From contig NZ_RCZP01000027.1 of the NCBI RefSeq assembly GCF_006438825.1, positions 14,500-78,499 on the forward strand: 64,000 nt of DNA, written 5' to 3'. A program made the translations under genes and the position numbers. This DNA comes from Muricoccus nepalensis. GTDB taxonomy: Bacteria > Pseudomonadota > Alphaproteobacteria > Acetobacterales > Acetobacteraceae. Under the pieces are notes generated by a model. It saw only the letters and a list, made by a program, of their open reading frames with translations, was not told where the DNA came from and did no database searches. Below, in pieces: positions 15,906-24,593 of this stretch; position 1 is the first letter of the stretch; each line of letters begins with the position of its first letter.

Positions 15906-17908
15906 GCGAAGCGCCCGACACCCGCGCCCGGCCGGCGCGCGGCCCCGCCGGGGCGCCGAGGCGCCCGGCGCCGCTGGTCCTGATGCTCTCGGCCGCGCAC
16001 CCGCCGACCGACCTGCGGATCGTCGCCAAGGAGGGCGCGGCCCTGGCGGAGGCGGGCTGGCGCGTGACCCACCTCGCGCCCGCGCCGCTGCGCGGGGCGA
16101 AGGACGTGCCGGCGAGCCTGGCGGGGGTCTCGATCGTGACCTACCCGCGCCCCACGGGCTGGATCGGGCGGCTGCGGGCCGCGCGGGCGCTGGCGGCGCG
16201 GGCCGCGCGGCTGAAGCCGGACGTGATCCACGCGCACGAGCCGGACAGCTGGTACGCGGCGATCCGGGCCGCCGGGCGGACGGGGGCCTCCGTCGTGCTC
16301 GACGTGCACGAGCACTACCCGTCGCGCCTCGACGGCCGGCTGCCCCGGGTGTTCCGCGGCCTCGGCCGGCGCGCGGTGCGGGCGGCCTGCCGCTGGATGG
16401 CGGCGCGGGCGGACGCCGTGGTGGTGGCCAAGGACGGGCTGGAGGACGCCTTCCCCGAGGTCGCGATCGTGCCCGTGCGGAACTACGCGGCCGCCGTGCC
16501 GGTGGAGCCGCGCGAGCACCGGCCGGGGCCGCTGACCCTCGTGCACCTCGGCGCCCTGACGCGCGAGCGCGGCGCCTTCGAGATGCTCGCCGCCCTCGCG
16601 GACTGCCCGGAGGGGACGCGGCTCTCGCTCATCGGGCGCTTCACCGACGGCTGCGAGGCCGAGTTCCTGGCCGAGGCCAGGCGGCGCCGCCTGGACGGCC
16701 GGCTGGACCGCCACGGCTGGATGCCGCACGCGGCGGCGCTGGGCCTGGCGGCGGCGGAGGCCGACATCGGCCTCGTGCTGTTCCAGCCGGGCCACGAGAA
16801 CCACCGCCTGGCGCTGCCGCACAAGCTGTTCGACTGCATGCTGGCCGGGATCCCCGTGATCGCCCCCGCCTTCGCCGAGGAGGTGGCGGCGGTGGTGCGG
16901 GAGACGGGCTGCGGCCTGCTGGTGGACACCGCCGACCCCGCCGCCGTGGCCGGAGCCGTGCGCGCCCTGGCCGACCCCGCGCGGCGCGCCAGCATGGGCG
17001 CCGCCGGCCGGGCCGCGGCGCTGGGCCGCTACGGCTGGGCGGGCGAGGCGGCGCGGCTGGTCGGCCTCTACCGGGAGCTGGCGCCGCTGCCCGCGGCGGC
17101 CCCGCCCCGCGAGTCCCCCGCGGTCCCGATCGCCGCCGTCCCGATCGCCGCGGTGCCGCCGGCCGAGGCGCCGGCGGACCCCTTCGCCGGGCTGCCTGCG
17201 GGCGGGTGGACCCCGCCGCGCGAGCGCGCCGCGTCCGCGGCCGGTGCGGAGGACGCCTTCGCGAGCCTCTCCGCGGCCCTGCAGTCGGCAACTCCGCCGC
17301 CGCCCGCCGGCCCCGCGCCGGTCGCGTCGCCGCCCGCCGTGGCGGAGCCCGACCCCTTCGCGAGCCTTTCGGCGGCGCTGCGGGCCGCCGCGCCACCCCC
17401 GGCTGAGGCCGCGCCGCCGAACGGGGCCTTCGCGAGCCTGTCCGCCGCCCTGCGGGACGAGGCCGACGCCCGGGCGCCGGTGGAGCCCGTGCCGGTGGAG
17501 CCGGAGGCGGCGGGCGGGAGCCCCCTGCCCTTCTCGCTGCTCGCCGGGCTGGGCGAGGCGCCCGGCGGCGTCCCGGCCGCGCCCCCCCCGGTCCGCCCGG
17601 CACCGTCGCCGCTGGCCGGGCGCCCGATCGAGGCCCCGCCGGCGGCGGAGGGCCGGCGCCTGCTCGTGGAGGCCGGGCTCTCCGCCTCGGCGATGCCGGA
17701 CTCGGTCGCGGCGCTGCTCGCCCGGCCGGCCGAGGAGCCCGAGGCCCCGCCCGCCGCGGCGCCGGTCACCTCCGACGTGCCGCTGATCGAGGCCGGGCTG
17801 CGCGCCGCGGGCCCGGCATCCGCCCCTTCCGAAACATCGGCGTGGCGCCTGTTGCAGGCCGCGCCGTCCCTGCCGGACGCGGCGGCCCCCGCCGCCCCCG
17901 GCCGCTAG
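15902..17908 (+). CDS. GT4-family glycosyltransferase with a long disordered repeat tail
   Basis: 668 residues. Residues 15-395 form a GT-B glycosyltransferase: LSAAHPPTDLRIVAKEGAA, VLDVHEHYPSRLDGRLPR, VVVAKDGLEDAFPEVAIVPV, and the donor-site segment NHRLALPHKLFDCMLAGIPV. Residues 400-668 are an Ala/Pro-rich, probably disordered tail unusual for the family. It carries a recurring motif: DPFAGL near 426, then FASLSAAL near 452, 486 and 509, and PFSLLAGL near 542. Related hydrophobic pieces follow (LLVEAGLSASAM, PLIEAGLRAAG, RLLQAAP). The tail may dock partners of the polysaccharide machinery; that is inference. Confidence 0.85.
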   Translation: MSEAPDTRARPARGPAGAPRRPAPLVLMLSAAHPPTDLRIVAKEGAALAEAGWRVTHLAPAPLRGAKDVPASLAGVSIVTYPRPTGWIGRLRAARALAARAARLKPDVIHAHEPDSWYAAIRAAGRTGASVVLDVHEHYPSRLDGRLPRVFRGLGRRAVRAACRWMAARADAVVVAKDGLEDAFPEVAIVPVRNYAAAVPVEPREHRPGPLTLVHLGALTRERGAFEMLAALADCPEGTRLSLIGRFTDGCEAEFLAEARRRRLDGRLDRHGWMPHAAALGLAAAEADIGLVLFQPGHENHRLALPHKLFDCMLAGIPVIAPAFAEEVAAVVRETGCGLLVDTADPAAVAGAVRALADPARRASMGAAGRAAALGRYGWAGEAARLVGLYRELAPLPAAAPPRESPAVPIAAVPIAAVPPAEAPADPFAGLPAGGWTPPRERAASAAGAEDAFASLSAALQSATPPPPAGPAPVASPPAVAEPDPFASLSAALRAAAPPPAEAAPPNGAFASLSAALRDEADARAPVEPVPVEPEAAGGSPLPFSLLAGLGEAPGGVPAAPPPVRPAPSPLAGRPIEAPPAAEGRRLLVEAGLSASAMPDSVAALLARPAEEPEAPPAAAPVTSDVPLIEAGLRAAGPASAPSETSAWRLLQAAPSLPDAAAPAAPGR

Positions 17909-17917
17909 GCTGATCCC

Positions 17918-19885
17918 ATGGCGCCGCAGCGCATCCTGCTGAACCTTGCCCTCGACCTCGCCCTTGCGGCGCTGGCCCTTCCGCTGGCGCTGCTGCTGGC
18001 CGCGCCCGGGACCTGGCCGCCGGCGGGGTGGTGGGGGCCGGCGACGGCGGGGTCGCTGCTCGCCTTCGCCGCGGCGGCGCTGCCGCTCCGCCTGCCGCAG
18101 CAGTACTGGCGCTATGTCGGCCTGCCGGACCTGCTGCCGCTGCTCGGCGCGGCGCTGATCGCCGCGCTGGTGTTCTGGGGCGGGCTGCTCGTGACGGGCG
18201 GGTGGCGGCCGCCGAACCCGGCCTTCTTCCTCCTGCACGCGGGGGTGCTGACGGCGCTGACGGGCGGCGCGCGGCTGCTCGGGCGCATCCGCTCGGCCCA
18301 CCGGGGCGGGCCGGAGTCCGACGTGCCGCCGCAGCCGGTGCTGCTGGCCGGCGGCGGCAACGCGGCGGACCTCTTCATCCGCGCGCTCATCGCCCAGCGC
18401 GCGCCGGGCTACCGGGTGGAGGGCATCCTCGCGCCGCGGGCGCGGCAGCGGGGCCGCCGCATCCTCGGCGTGCCGATCCTCGGCACGGTGGAGGAGGCGG
18501 GGGCGGTGCTGGACGCGCTGCGGGCCGAGGCGCGGCTGCCCTCGCTGGTCGTCCTCGCCGATCCCTCGTTGTCCGGGCCGGTGCTCGAGGCGCTGCTCGA
18601 CGCCGCGGACCGGCACGGGGTCTCCGTACGCCGCGCGCCGCGCGTGACGGCGCTCGACCCCGCCAGCGCCCGGCCGCAGGCGGCGCGGCGGATCGACCTC
18701 AGGCCCGTCTCGATCGAGGAGCTGCTGGACCGCCCGCAGGTGCCGCTCGACCGCGAGGGGATGGCGCGGCTCATCCAGGGGCGCCGCGTGCTGGTGACGG
18801 GGGCGGGCGGCACGATCGGCAGCGAGCTGTCGCGCCAGATCGCGGCGCTCGGGCCGTCGAACCTCACCTTGCTCGATCACGGGGAGTTCGCGCTCTACGA
18901 GATCGACCTCGAGCTGTCGGAGAACCACCCCGCGGTCGCGCGGCGCGCGGTGCTGGCGGACGTGCGCGACGAGGCGCGGCTGCGGCGGCTGATGGAGGAG
19001 ATCCGGCCGGAGCTCGTCTTCCACGCGGCGGCGCTGAAGCACGTGCCGATGGTGGAGAACGACCCACTGGAGGGGCTGCTGACGAACGCGCTCGGCACCC
19101 GCCTGATCGCCGACGCCGCGCGGGCGAACGGCTGCCGGGCGATGGTGTTCATCTCGACCGACAAGGCCGTGAACCCGACGAGCGTGATGGGCGCCTCCAA
19201 GCGGCTGGCGGAGATGTACTGCCAGGCGCTCGACGTCGCGACGCGGGCGGCCCAGGGGAGCGGGCCCGGCGTGGGATCGTCCGGCGGCGCGCCGGCGGGC
19301 GGGATGCGCTGCGTGACCGTGCGCTTCGGCAACGTGCTGGGCTCGACGGGCTCCGTCGTGCCGCTGTTCCGCCGCCAGCTCGAGCGCGGCGGGCCGCTGA
19401 CGGTCACGCACCCCGACATGCGCCGCTACTTCATGACCGTGCGCGAGGCCGTGGGGCTGGTGCTGCAGGCGAGCGTGATCGGCGCCGAGGACCGCGAGGA
19501 CCAGCCGCCGGAGCTGCGCGAGGGCGGCATCTTCGTGCTCGACATGGGCAAGCCCGTGAAGATCGTGGACCTCGCCCGCCGGATGATCCGCCTGGCCGGG
19601 CTGCGGCCGGACGAGGACGTGGAGATCCGCTTCACCGGGCTCCGCCCCGGCGAGAAGCTGTTCGAGGAGATGTTCCACGGGCAGGAGCCGCCGCGGCCGA
19701 CCGGCTTCCCGGGCCTGCTGGTGGCGACGCCGCGCACGGCCGACGCGGCGCTGGTCGGGCGCGCGATCGACGAGGTCTCGGGCGCGGCGCGCGGCGGGCA
19801 GTCGCGGCTGGCGCTCGTGGGGCTCGCCCGCATGGTGCCGGAGTTCGAGCACGCCCCGAACACGCCGGCCGCCGGGCGGGCCTGA
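17918..19885 (+). CDS. Membrane-bound FlaA1/CapD-type NDP-sugar dehydratase
   Basis: 655 residues. Four N-terminal hydrophobic helices (about 8-125) anchor it; a CoA-binding-like domain (about 140-270) follows. The SDR domain has the cofactor motif VTGAGGTIGSELSRQ (near 288) and FISTDKAVNPTSVMGASKRLAEMY. The Met of MGASK replaces the usual catalytic Tyr, as is normal for the PglF/FlaA1 4,6-dehydratase group. It should convert UDP-GlcNAc to a 4-keto-6-deoxy sugar. A short Gly-rich insert (near 450) is unusual but tolerable. The aminotransferase that would use its product is truncated at 12820. Confidence 0.9.
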   Translation: MAPQRILLNLALDLALAALALPLALLLAAPGTWPPAGWWGPATAGSLLAFAAAALPLRLPQQYWRYVGLPDLLPLLGAALIAALVFWGGLLVTGGWRPPNPAFFLLHAGVLTALTGGARLLGRIRSAHRGGPESDVPPQPVLLAGGGNAADLFIRALIAQRAPGYRVEGILAPRARQRGRRILGVPILGTVEEAGAVLDALRAEARLPSLVVLADPSLSGPVLEALLDAADRHGVSVRRAPRVTALDPASARPQAARRIDLRPVSIEELLDRPQVPLDREGMARLIQGRRVLVTGAGGTIGSELSRQIAALGPSNLTLLDHGEFALYEIDLELSENHPAVARRAVLADVRDEARLRRLMEEIRPELVFHAAALKHVPMVENDPLEGLLTNALGTRLIADAARANGCRAMVFISTDKAVNPTSVMGASKRLAEMYCQALDVATRAAQGSGPGVGSSGGAPAGGMRCVTVRFGNVLGSTGSVVPLFRRQLERGGPLTVTHPDMRRYFMTVREAVGLVLQASVIGAEDREDQPPELREGGIFVLDMGKPVKIVDLARRMIRLAGLRPDEDVEIRFTGLRPGEKLFEEMFHGQEPPRPTGFPGLLVATPRTADAALVGRAIDEVSGAARGGQSRLALVGLARMVPEFEHAPNTPAAGRA

Positions 19886-19971
19886 GGGGGCCGCCAGGGC
19901 GGAAAGACCGGCTTCCGTTCCGCGCGCGTCCGGAAGGTCTTGCAACCGGCGGTCGTGGAAGGCTTCAATGC

Positions 19972-19987
19972 GCTCCGTTAACGGAGC
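19972..19987. promoter_or_regulatory. Perfect 16-bp palindrome between polysaccharide genes
   Basis: gctccgttaacggagc is perfectly self-complementary. It lies 86 bases after the dehydratase stop and 82 bases before the preferred start of the next gene. No T-tract follows, so an operator or transcript-stabilising hairpin is as likely as a terminator. Confidence 0.4.
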
Positions 19988-20069
19988 AAAACGCCGTGAT
20001 GGTCTTTCCCGCGACCCCGGTGCGACAACCGGGCGCCCCGACCGCGCCCGCCCGGCCGGGCCGCGCGCC

Positions 20070-21431
20070 GTGAACCAGGTCCTGGCGCGCGACGCGGGCG
20101 CGGGTCGCCACCTGCGGGACCGGCTGCTCGACCTCCTGGCGTCGCGGGAGGCGCGGATCGGCGTGATCGGCCTCGGCTACGCCGGGCTGCCGCTGGCGCT
20201 GCGCTACGCCGAGCTCGGCTTCGTGGTGGAGGGCTTCGACATCGACCCCGCGAAGGTGGAGGCGATCGAGGCCGGGCGGAGCCCCGTGCACGGAATCGCC
20301 GACGCGCGGGTGGCGGCGGCGCGGCTCGACGGGGGGTTGCGCGCCCATGGCGGGGCCGCGGCCGCCGCGCTCTGCGACGCGCTGATCATCTGCGTGCCCA
20401 CCCCGATCGGGCCGCACAAGGAGCCGGACCTCGCGGCCGTGCGGGACACGCTGGCGGCCCTGGCGCCGCATCTCCGCCCCGGGCAGGCGGTCGCGCTCGA
20501 GAGCACGACCTACCCGGGCACGACGGAGGAGCTGGTGCTGCCCGCCCTGGCCGCGGCCGGGCTCGTCGTCGGGCGGGACGCCTTCGTGATCTACTCGCCC
20601 GAGCGCGAGGACCCCGGCAACCCCGAGGGCACCGTCGCCCGCGTGCCCAAGCTCGTCGCCGGCGCGACGGCGGACTGCCTGGCGGTCGGGCGGGCGCTCT
20701 ACGCGCCGGTGGCGGGCAGCCTCGTGCCCGTCTCCTCGCTGGCGGTGGCGGAGCTGGCGAAGTGCTACGAGAACGTCTTCCGCGCCGTGAACATCGGCCT
20801 GGTGAACGAGCTGAAGCGGATCGCCCACGCGATGGCGCTCGACGTGAACGAGGTGATCGACGCCGCGGCGACGAAGCCCTTCGGCTTCATGCCCTTCCGC
20901 CCCGGGCCGGGTCTGGGCGGGCACTGCATCCCGGTGGACCCCTACTACCTCGCCTGGAAGGCGCGGGAGCTCGGCGTGCCGAGCGACTTCGTGGAGCTCG
21001 CCGGGCGGGTGAACGACGCCATGCCCGGCTACGCGGTGCAGCGGCTGCGGGACGCGCTGGACGCGCGCGGCATCCCGCTGCGGGGCGCGCGCATCCTCCT
21101 GCTCGGCCTCGCCTACAAGCCGGGGGTGCCGGACACGCGGGAGAGCCCGGCCGTCGAGATCTTCCGGCTGCTGGAGGCGCGGGGCGCGCGCGTCGCCTAC
21201 CACGACCCGCTGGTGCCGCGCTTCCCGGCCACGCGCCGGCTGGCCGGGGCCACGCCGGCGCTGGAGAGCCTTCCCCTCGACGAGGCGGTCGTCGCCGCGC
21301 AGGACGCGGTGCTGCTGGTGACGCCGCAGCCGGGGATGGACCTCGCGATGGTGCGGCGCGCGGCGGCGCTCGTGGTGGACACGCGCGGCGCGATGCGCGG
21401 CGAGGGCCCGGGCGTGGTGGTGACGGCCTGA
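20070..21431 (+). CDS. Nucleotide-sugar dehydrogenase (UDP-ManNAc/UDP-GlcNAc type)
   Basis: 453 residues from the GTG at 20070. An ATG at 19968 would add 34 residues without family character and would place the palindrome inside the gene. It oxidises C6 of a UDP-sugar to the uronic acid with two NAD+. The N-terminal Rossmann motif is GVIGLGYAGLPLALRYAELG. The catalytic Cys lies in GLGGHCIPVDPYYLAWKA. The C-terminal UDP-binding domain holds LLGLAYKPGVPDTRESPAVE. With WecB this gives UDP-ManNAcA. Which hexosamine is oxidised cannot be read directly. Confidence 0.9.
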   Translation: MNQVLARDAGAGRHLRDRLLDLLASREARIGVIGLGYAGLPLALRYAELGFVVEGFDIDPAKVEAIEAGRSPVHGIADARVAAARLDGGLRAHGGAAAAALCDALIICVPTPIGPHKEPDLAAVRDTLAALAPHLRPGQAVALESTTYPGTTEELVLPALAAAGLVVGRDAFVIYSPEREDPGNPEGTVARVPKLVAGATADCLAVGRALYAPVAGSLVPVSSLAVAELAKCYENVFRAVNIGLVNELKRIAHAMALDVNEVIDAAATKPFGFMPFRPGPGLGGHCIPVDPYYLAWKARELGVPSDFVELAGRVNDAMPGYAVQRLRDALDARGIPLRGARILLLGLAYKPGVPDTRESPAVEIFRLLEARGARVAYHDPLVPRFPATRRLAGATPALESLPLDEAVVAAQDAVLLVTPQPGMDLAMVRRAAALVVDTRGAMRGEGPGVVVTA

Positions 21432-21463
21432 GGGCCGCGCCCGCCGCCGCCCGCCCGCGGCCC
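21432..21463 (+). terminator. GC-rich hairpin after the polysaccharide cluster
   Basis: 8-bp arms gggccgcg/cgcggccc close a GC-rich loop directly at the stop of the dehydrogenase. There is no U-tract (caaaatc follows), so termination strength is uncertain. Confidence 0.3.
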
Positions 21464-21601
21464 CAAAATCTGGACGGGAGACACGCGCGGTAACGCGGGC
21501 CGCAACGCGGGACGTCGCGCGTCAGCCTCCTGTTAACGCCTCACGGCCAGTTTACCCCCTTCGGCGACCGGTGTTGTCGCGGAGGAGAGGGAACCTTGGT
21601 C

Positions 21602-22744
21602 ATGAAGGTCGGGCAGCTTCGCTGGCGGGAGGGGGATGGCTGGGACTTCGCGCCGGGCGGCGCGCCGCCCTCGCTGGTCCTCTACTTCGGCTCGGCCGGG
21701 AACATCGAGTCGGCGCGGGCGCCCGCCGCGCTCGCGGAGCGCTACCCCGGCGCCCTCGTCTTCGGCTGCAGCACCGCCGCCGGCATCGCGGGCGACGCGA
21801 TCGACGAGGGCGGGATCGTCGGCGTCGCCTGCCGCTTCGACAGCACGCCGCTTCGCCTGGCCGAAGCCGAGGTGCCGGACAGCGGCCATTCCGCCAGCGC
21901 CGGGCGGCAACTCGGCGAGGCGCTGCGCGGCGAGGGGCTGGCGGGCGTCCTCGTCCTGTCGGACGGGACGGGGGTGAACGGCAGCGCCCTCACCGCGGCC
22001 CTCACCGAGTCGCTCGGCGGCCGCGTGCCGGTCAGCGGCGGGCTGGCGGGGGACGGGGCGCGCTTCCTGCGCACCCTCGTCGGCGCCGGGGGCTCGGCGC
22101 GGCCGGGGCGCGCGGCGGCGGTCGGCTTCTACGGGGGCGCGGTCCGGATGGCGCACGCGAGCGCGGGGGGGTGGGACCCCTTCGGCCCGCGTCGGCGCAT
22201 CACGCGGTCGAGCGGCAACGTGCTGCACCAACTCGACGGCCGCTCCGCCCTCGCGCTCTACGAGCTCTACCTCGGCGAGGAGGCGGCGGGGCTGCCGGGC
22301 ACGGCGCTGCTCTTCCCGCTGCTCGTCTGGAACCCGGAGGCACCCGGGGACACGCTCGTGCGGACCGTGCTCTCGATCGACCGGGAAGCGGGCAGCATGA
22401 CCTTCGCGGGCGACATCCCCGAGGGATGGAGCGCCCAGCTCATGCGCGGCACCTTCGACCGGCTGGTGGACGGCGCCGCCCGCGCGGCCCAGGTGGCGCG
22501 CGAATCCCTCACCGAGGCGGGCGGGGGCGACGCGCTGGGCGTGATCGTGAGCTGCGTCGGCCGCCACATGCTGCTCGGCCAGCGCACGGCCGAGGAGCTG
22601 CACGCGGTGACGGCCGCGCTCGGCCCGGGGGTGACGCAGGTCGGCTTCTACTCCCACGGCGAGATCGCCCCGCGGCGCCGGCTGGAGCCGGCCATGCTGC
22701 AGAACCAGACCATGGCCGTCTCCCTGATCGCCGAGGCCGCGTGA
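21602..22744 (+). CDS. FIST-domain sensor protein (NosP-like candidate)
   Basis: 380 residues consisting of a FIST_N domain (about 20-215) and a FIST_C domain (about 220-370). Characteristic pieces are VFGCSTAAGI (FGCST), SGGLAGDGARF, VGFYGGAVRMAHASAGGWDPFGP and a C-terminal TQVGFYSHGEI. FIST proteins are cytoplasmic small-molecule sensors; the NosP subgroup binds haem and senses NO, but no haem ligand can be assigned here. ATG 21602 is used; TTG 21596 is an alternative, since ggaggagaggg lies just upstream. Its stop overlaps the GGDEF-EAL gene by four bases, so it probably signals to that protein. Confidence 0.88.
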   Translation: MKVGQLRWREGDGWDFAPGGAPPSLVLYFGSAGNIESARAPAALAERYPGALVFGCSTAAGIAGDAIDEGGIVGVACRFDSTPLRLAEAEVPDSGHSASAGRQLGEALRGEGLAGVLVLSDGTGVNGSALTAALTESLGGRVPVSGGLAGDGARFLRTLVGAGGSARPGRAAAVGFYGGAVRMAHASAGGWDPFGPRRRITRSSGNVLHQLDGRSALALYELYLGEEAAGLPGTALLFPLLVWNPEAPGDTLVRTVLSIDREAGSMTFAGDIPEGWSAQLMRGTFDRLVDGAARAAQVARESLTEAGGGDALGVIVSCVGRHMLLGQRTAEELHAVTAALGPGVTQVGFYSHGEIAPRRRLEPAMLQNQTMAVSLIAEAA

Positions 22745-24582
22745 GCACGCCCGCCGAGCGGCTGTTCCGCCGCCAGCTCGCGGCCGCGACCGACGCGGCG
22801 GGCCGCCTGGACCTCGCGCGCCTGCAGGAGCTGGTCATCGGCGCCTACGCTGAGACCGACCGCGACCGCCGGCGCGGCGACCAGGCGGCGCGGCTGATGG
22901 CGGCGGAGCTGGAGGAGGTGAACGAGGCGCTCGAGCGGTCGGTCGCCGACCTGCAGGCGCAGAACCTCCGCTTCGCCGTCGCGCTCGACAACATGGCCAA
23001 CGGGCTGGCGCTGTTCAGCCGCGAGGGCCGGCTGGTGGTCTGCAACGGCCGCCAGCGCGAGATGCTGGGCTTGGCGGAGGCCGAGGCGGGGTGCAGCTTC
23101 GCGGCCTTCCTCCGCGCGAGCCCCTTCCTCGACGCGCGCCTGGCCGGGGAGCGGCTGCGGCTGGCGGAGGCGGGCACGCGGGGCGAGATCCTGCAGACGC
23201 TCCTCAACGGGCGCGACGTGCGCTTCATGGTGTGCCGGACCGCCGACGGCGGCTTCCTCACGACCTGCGAGGACGTGACGGAGCGCAACCGCGCGGCGGC
23301 GCGCATCACCTACCTCGCCTACCACGACACGCTGACCGACCTGCCGAACCGCGCCCTGCTGCGCGAGCGGCTGGAGGCGGCGCTCGCCGCCGGGCGCTGC
23401 TCCGTGCTCTGCCTCGACCTCGACGGCTTCAAGGGCGTGAACGACACGCTCGGGCACGGCATGGGCGACGCCCTGCTGCGCGCGGTGGCCGAGCGGCTGC
23501 GCCACCAGATCCGCTCGGGCGACACGCTGGCGCGGCTGGGCGGGGACGAGTTCGCCGTCGTGCTGGCGGCCGGCCAGGCGGAGGCGGCGCGCATCGCGGG
23601 TCGCATGGTGGGTGCGATCGGCGCGCAGTTCGAGATCGAGGGGCAGATCGTCAACGTCAGCACGAGCATCGGCATCGCGACCGCGCCGGCCGACGGCACG
23701 ACGCCCGAGGACCTGCTGCGCCACGCGGACATCGCGCTCTACAGCGCCAAGGCGGCGGGGCGGGACTGCTACCGCGCCTTCGAGGAGGCCATGCGCGCCG
23801 TCGTCGAGGCGCGCCGCACCGTGGAGAACGAGATCCGCACCGCGCTGGCGGAGGGGCAGTTCGAGCTCCACTACCAGCCGCAGGTGAGCGTGCTGACGGG
23901 GCGGATCACCGGCTTCGAGGCGCTGGTCCGCTGGAACCACCCCGTGCGCGGCATGGTGCCGCCCGGAAGCTTCATCCCCGTGGCCGAGGAGACCGGGCTG
24001 ATCGTGCCGCTCGGCACCTGGGTGCTGCGCGAGGCCTGCCGCCAGGCGGCGGGGTGGCCGGGCGCGCCGCGCGTCTCCGTCAACGTCTCGGTGGTGCAGC
24101 TCCGCTCGGGCGGCGTGGTGAAGGCGGTGGCGGAGGCGCTGGGCGAGAGCGGGCTCGAGCCCGGGCGGCTGGAGCTGGAGGTGACGGAGACCGTCATGCT
24201 CGACGACACCACGGCGACGCTCGGCGCGCTGCGGGCGGTGCGCTCGCTCGGCGTGCTCGTCGCGATGGACGACTTCGGGACGGGCTACTCCTCGCTCAAC
24301 TCGCTGCACAACTTCGCCTTCGACCGGATCAAGATCGACCGCTCCTTCGTCGCGGACCTCGCCTCCGGTGAGAAGGCGCTCGCCATCGTGCGCGCGGTGA
24401 TCGGCCTCGGGCGGAGCCTCGGCGTCCCCGTCACGGCCGAGGGCGTGGAGACGCCGGCGCAGCTCGAGCGGCTGCGGGCCGAGCGCTGCGACGACGTGCA
24501 GGGCTACCTCTACAGCCGGCCGGTCCCGGCGGCGGCGGCGCGGCGGATGCTGGAGGAGGCGGGCGGGCGCGTCGCGGCCTGA
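22741..24582 (+). CDS. PAS-GGDEF-EAL cyclic-di-GMP protein
   Basis: 613 residues from a GTG overlapping the FIST gene stop. A coiled segment (about 25-75) is followed by a PAS-like domain (about 76-185: DNMANGLALFSREGRLVVCN). The GGDEF domain (about 190-345) has an intact GGDEF at 267-271 and the inhibitory RxxD site (RSGD, 258-261) five residues before it. The EAL domain (about 365-610) has EAL at 393-395 and DDFGTGYSSL. Both active sites look intact, so it could make and break c-di-GMP. No membrane helix or signal peptide is seen. Adjacency to FIST and to the polysaccharide cluster suggests control of polymer production. Confidence 0.93.
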   Translation: MSTPAERLFRRQLAAATDAAGRLDLARLQELVIGAYAETDRDRRRGDQAARLMAAELEEVNEALERSVADLQAQNLRFAVALDNMANGLALFSREGRLVVCNGRQREMLGLAEAEAGCSFAAFLRASPFLDARLAGERLRLAEAGTRGEILQTLLNGRDVRFMVCRTADGGFLTTCEDVTERNRAAARITYLAYHDTLTDLPNRALLRERLEAALAAGRCSVLCLDLDGFKGVNDTLGHGMGDALLRAVAERLRHQIRSGDTLARLGGDEFAVVLAAGQAEAARIAGRMVGAIGAQFEIEGQIVNVSTSIGIATAPADGTTPEDLLRHADIALYSAKAAGRDCYRAFEEAMRAVVEARRTVENEIRTALAEGQFELHYQPQVSVLTGRITGFEALVRWNHPVRGMVPPGSFIPVAEETGLIVPLGTWVLREACRQAAGWPGAPRVSVNVSVVQLRSGGVVKAVAEALGESGLEPGRLELEVTETVMLDDTTATLGALRAVRSLGVLVAMDDFGTGYSSLNSLHNFAFDRIKIDRSFVADLASGEKALAIVRAVIGLGRSLGVPVTAEGVETPAQLERLRAERCDDVQGYLYSRPVPAAAARRMLEEAGGRVAA

Positions 24583-24593
24583 GGCGCCGGGCG

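Noticed and set aside
15404-19945. Minus-strand open frame of 1513 codons across the polysaccharide cluster
   Set aside because: Composition (Arg/His/Gln/Ala) is that of an antisense shadow; it crosses four recognisable genes and has no motif of its own.
18028-20073. Plus-strand frame of 681 codons overlapping the FlaA1-like gene
   Set aside because: Arg/Gly/Ala low-complexity product in the +1 frame of a clear dehydratase gene.
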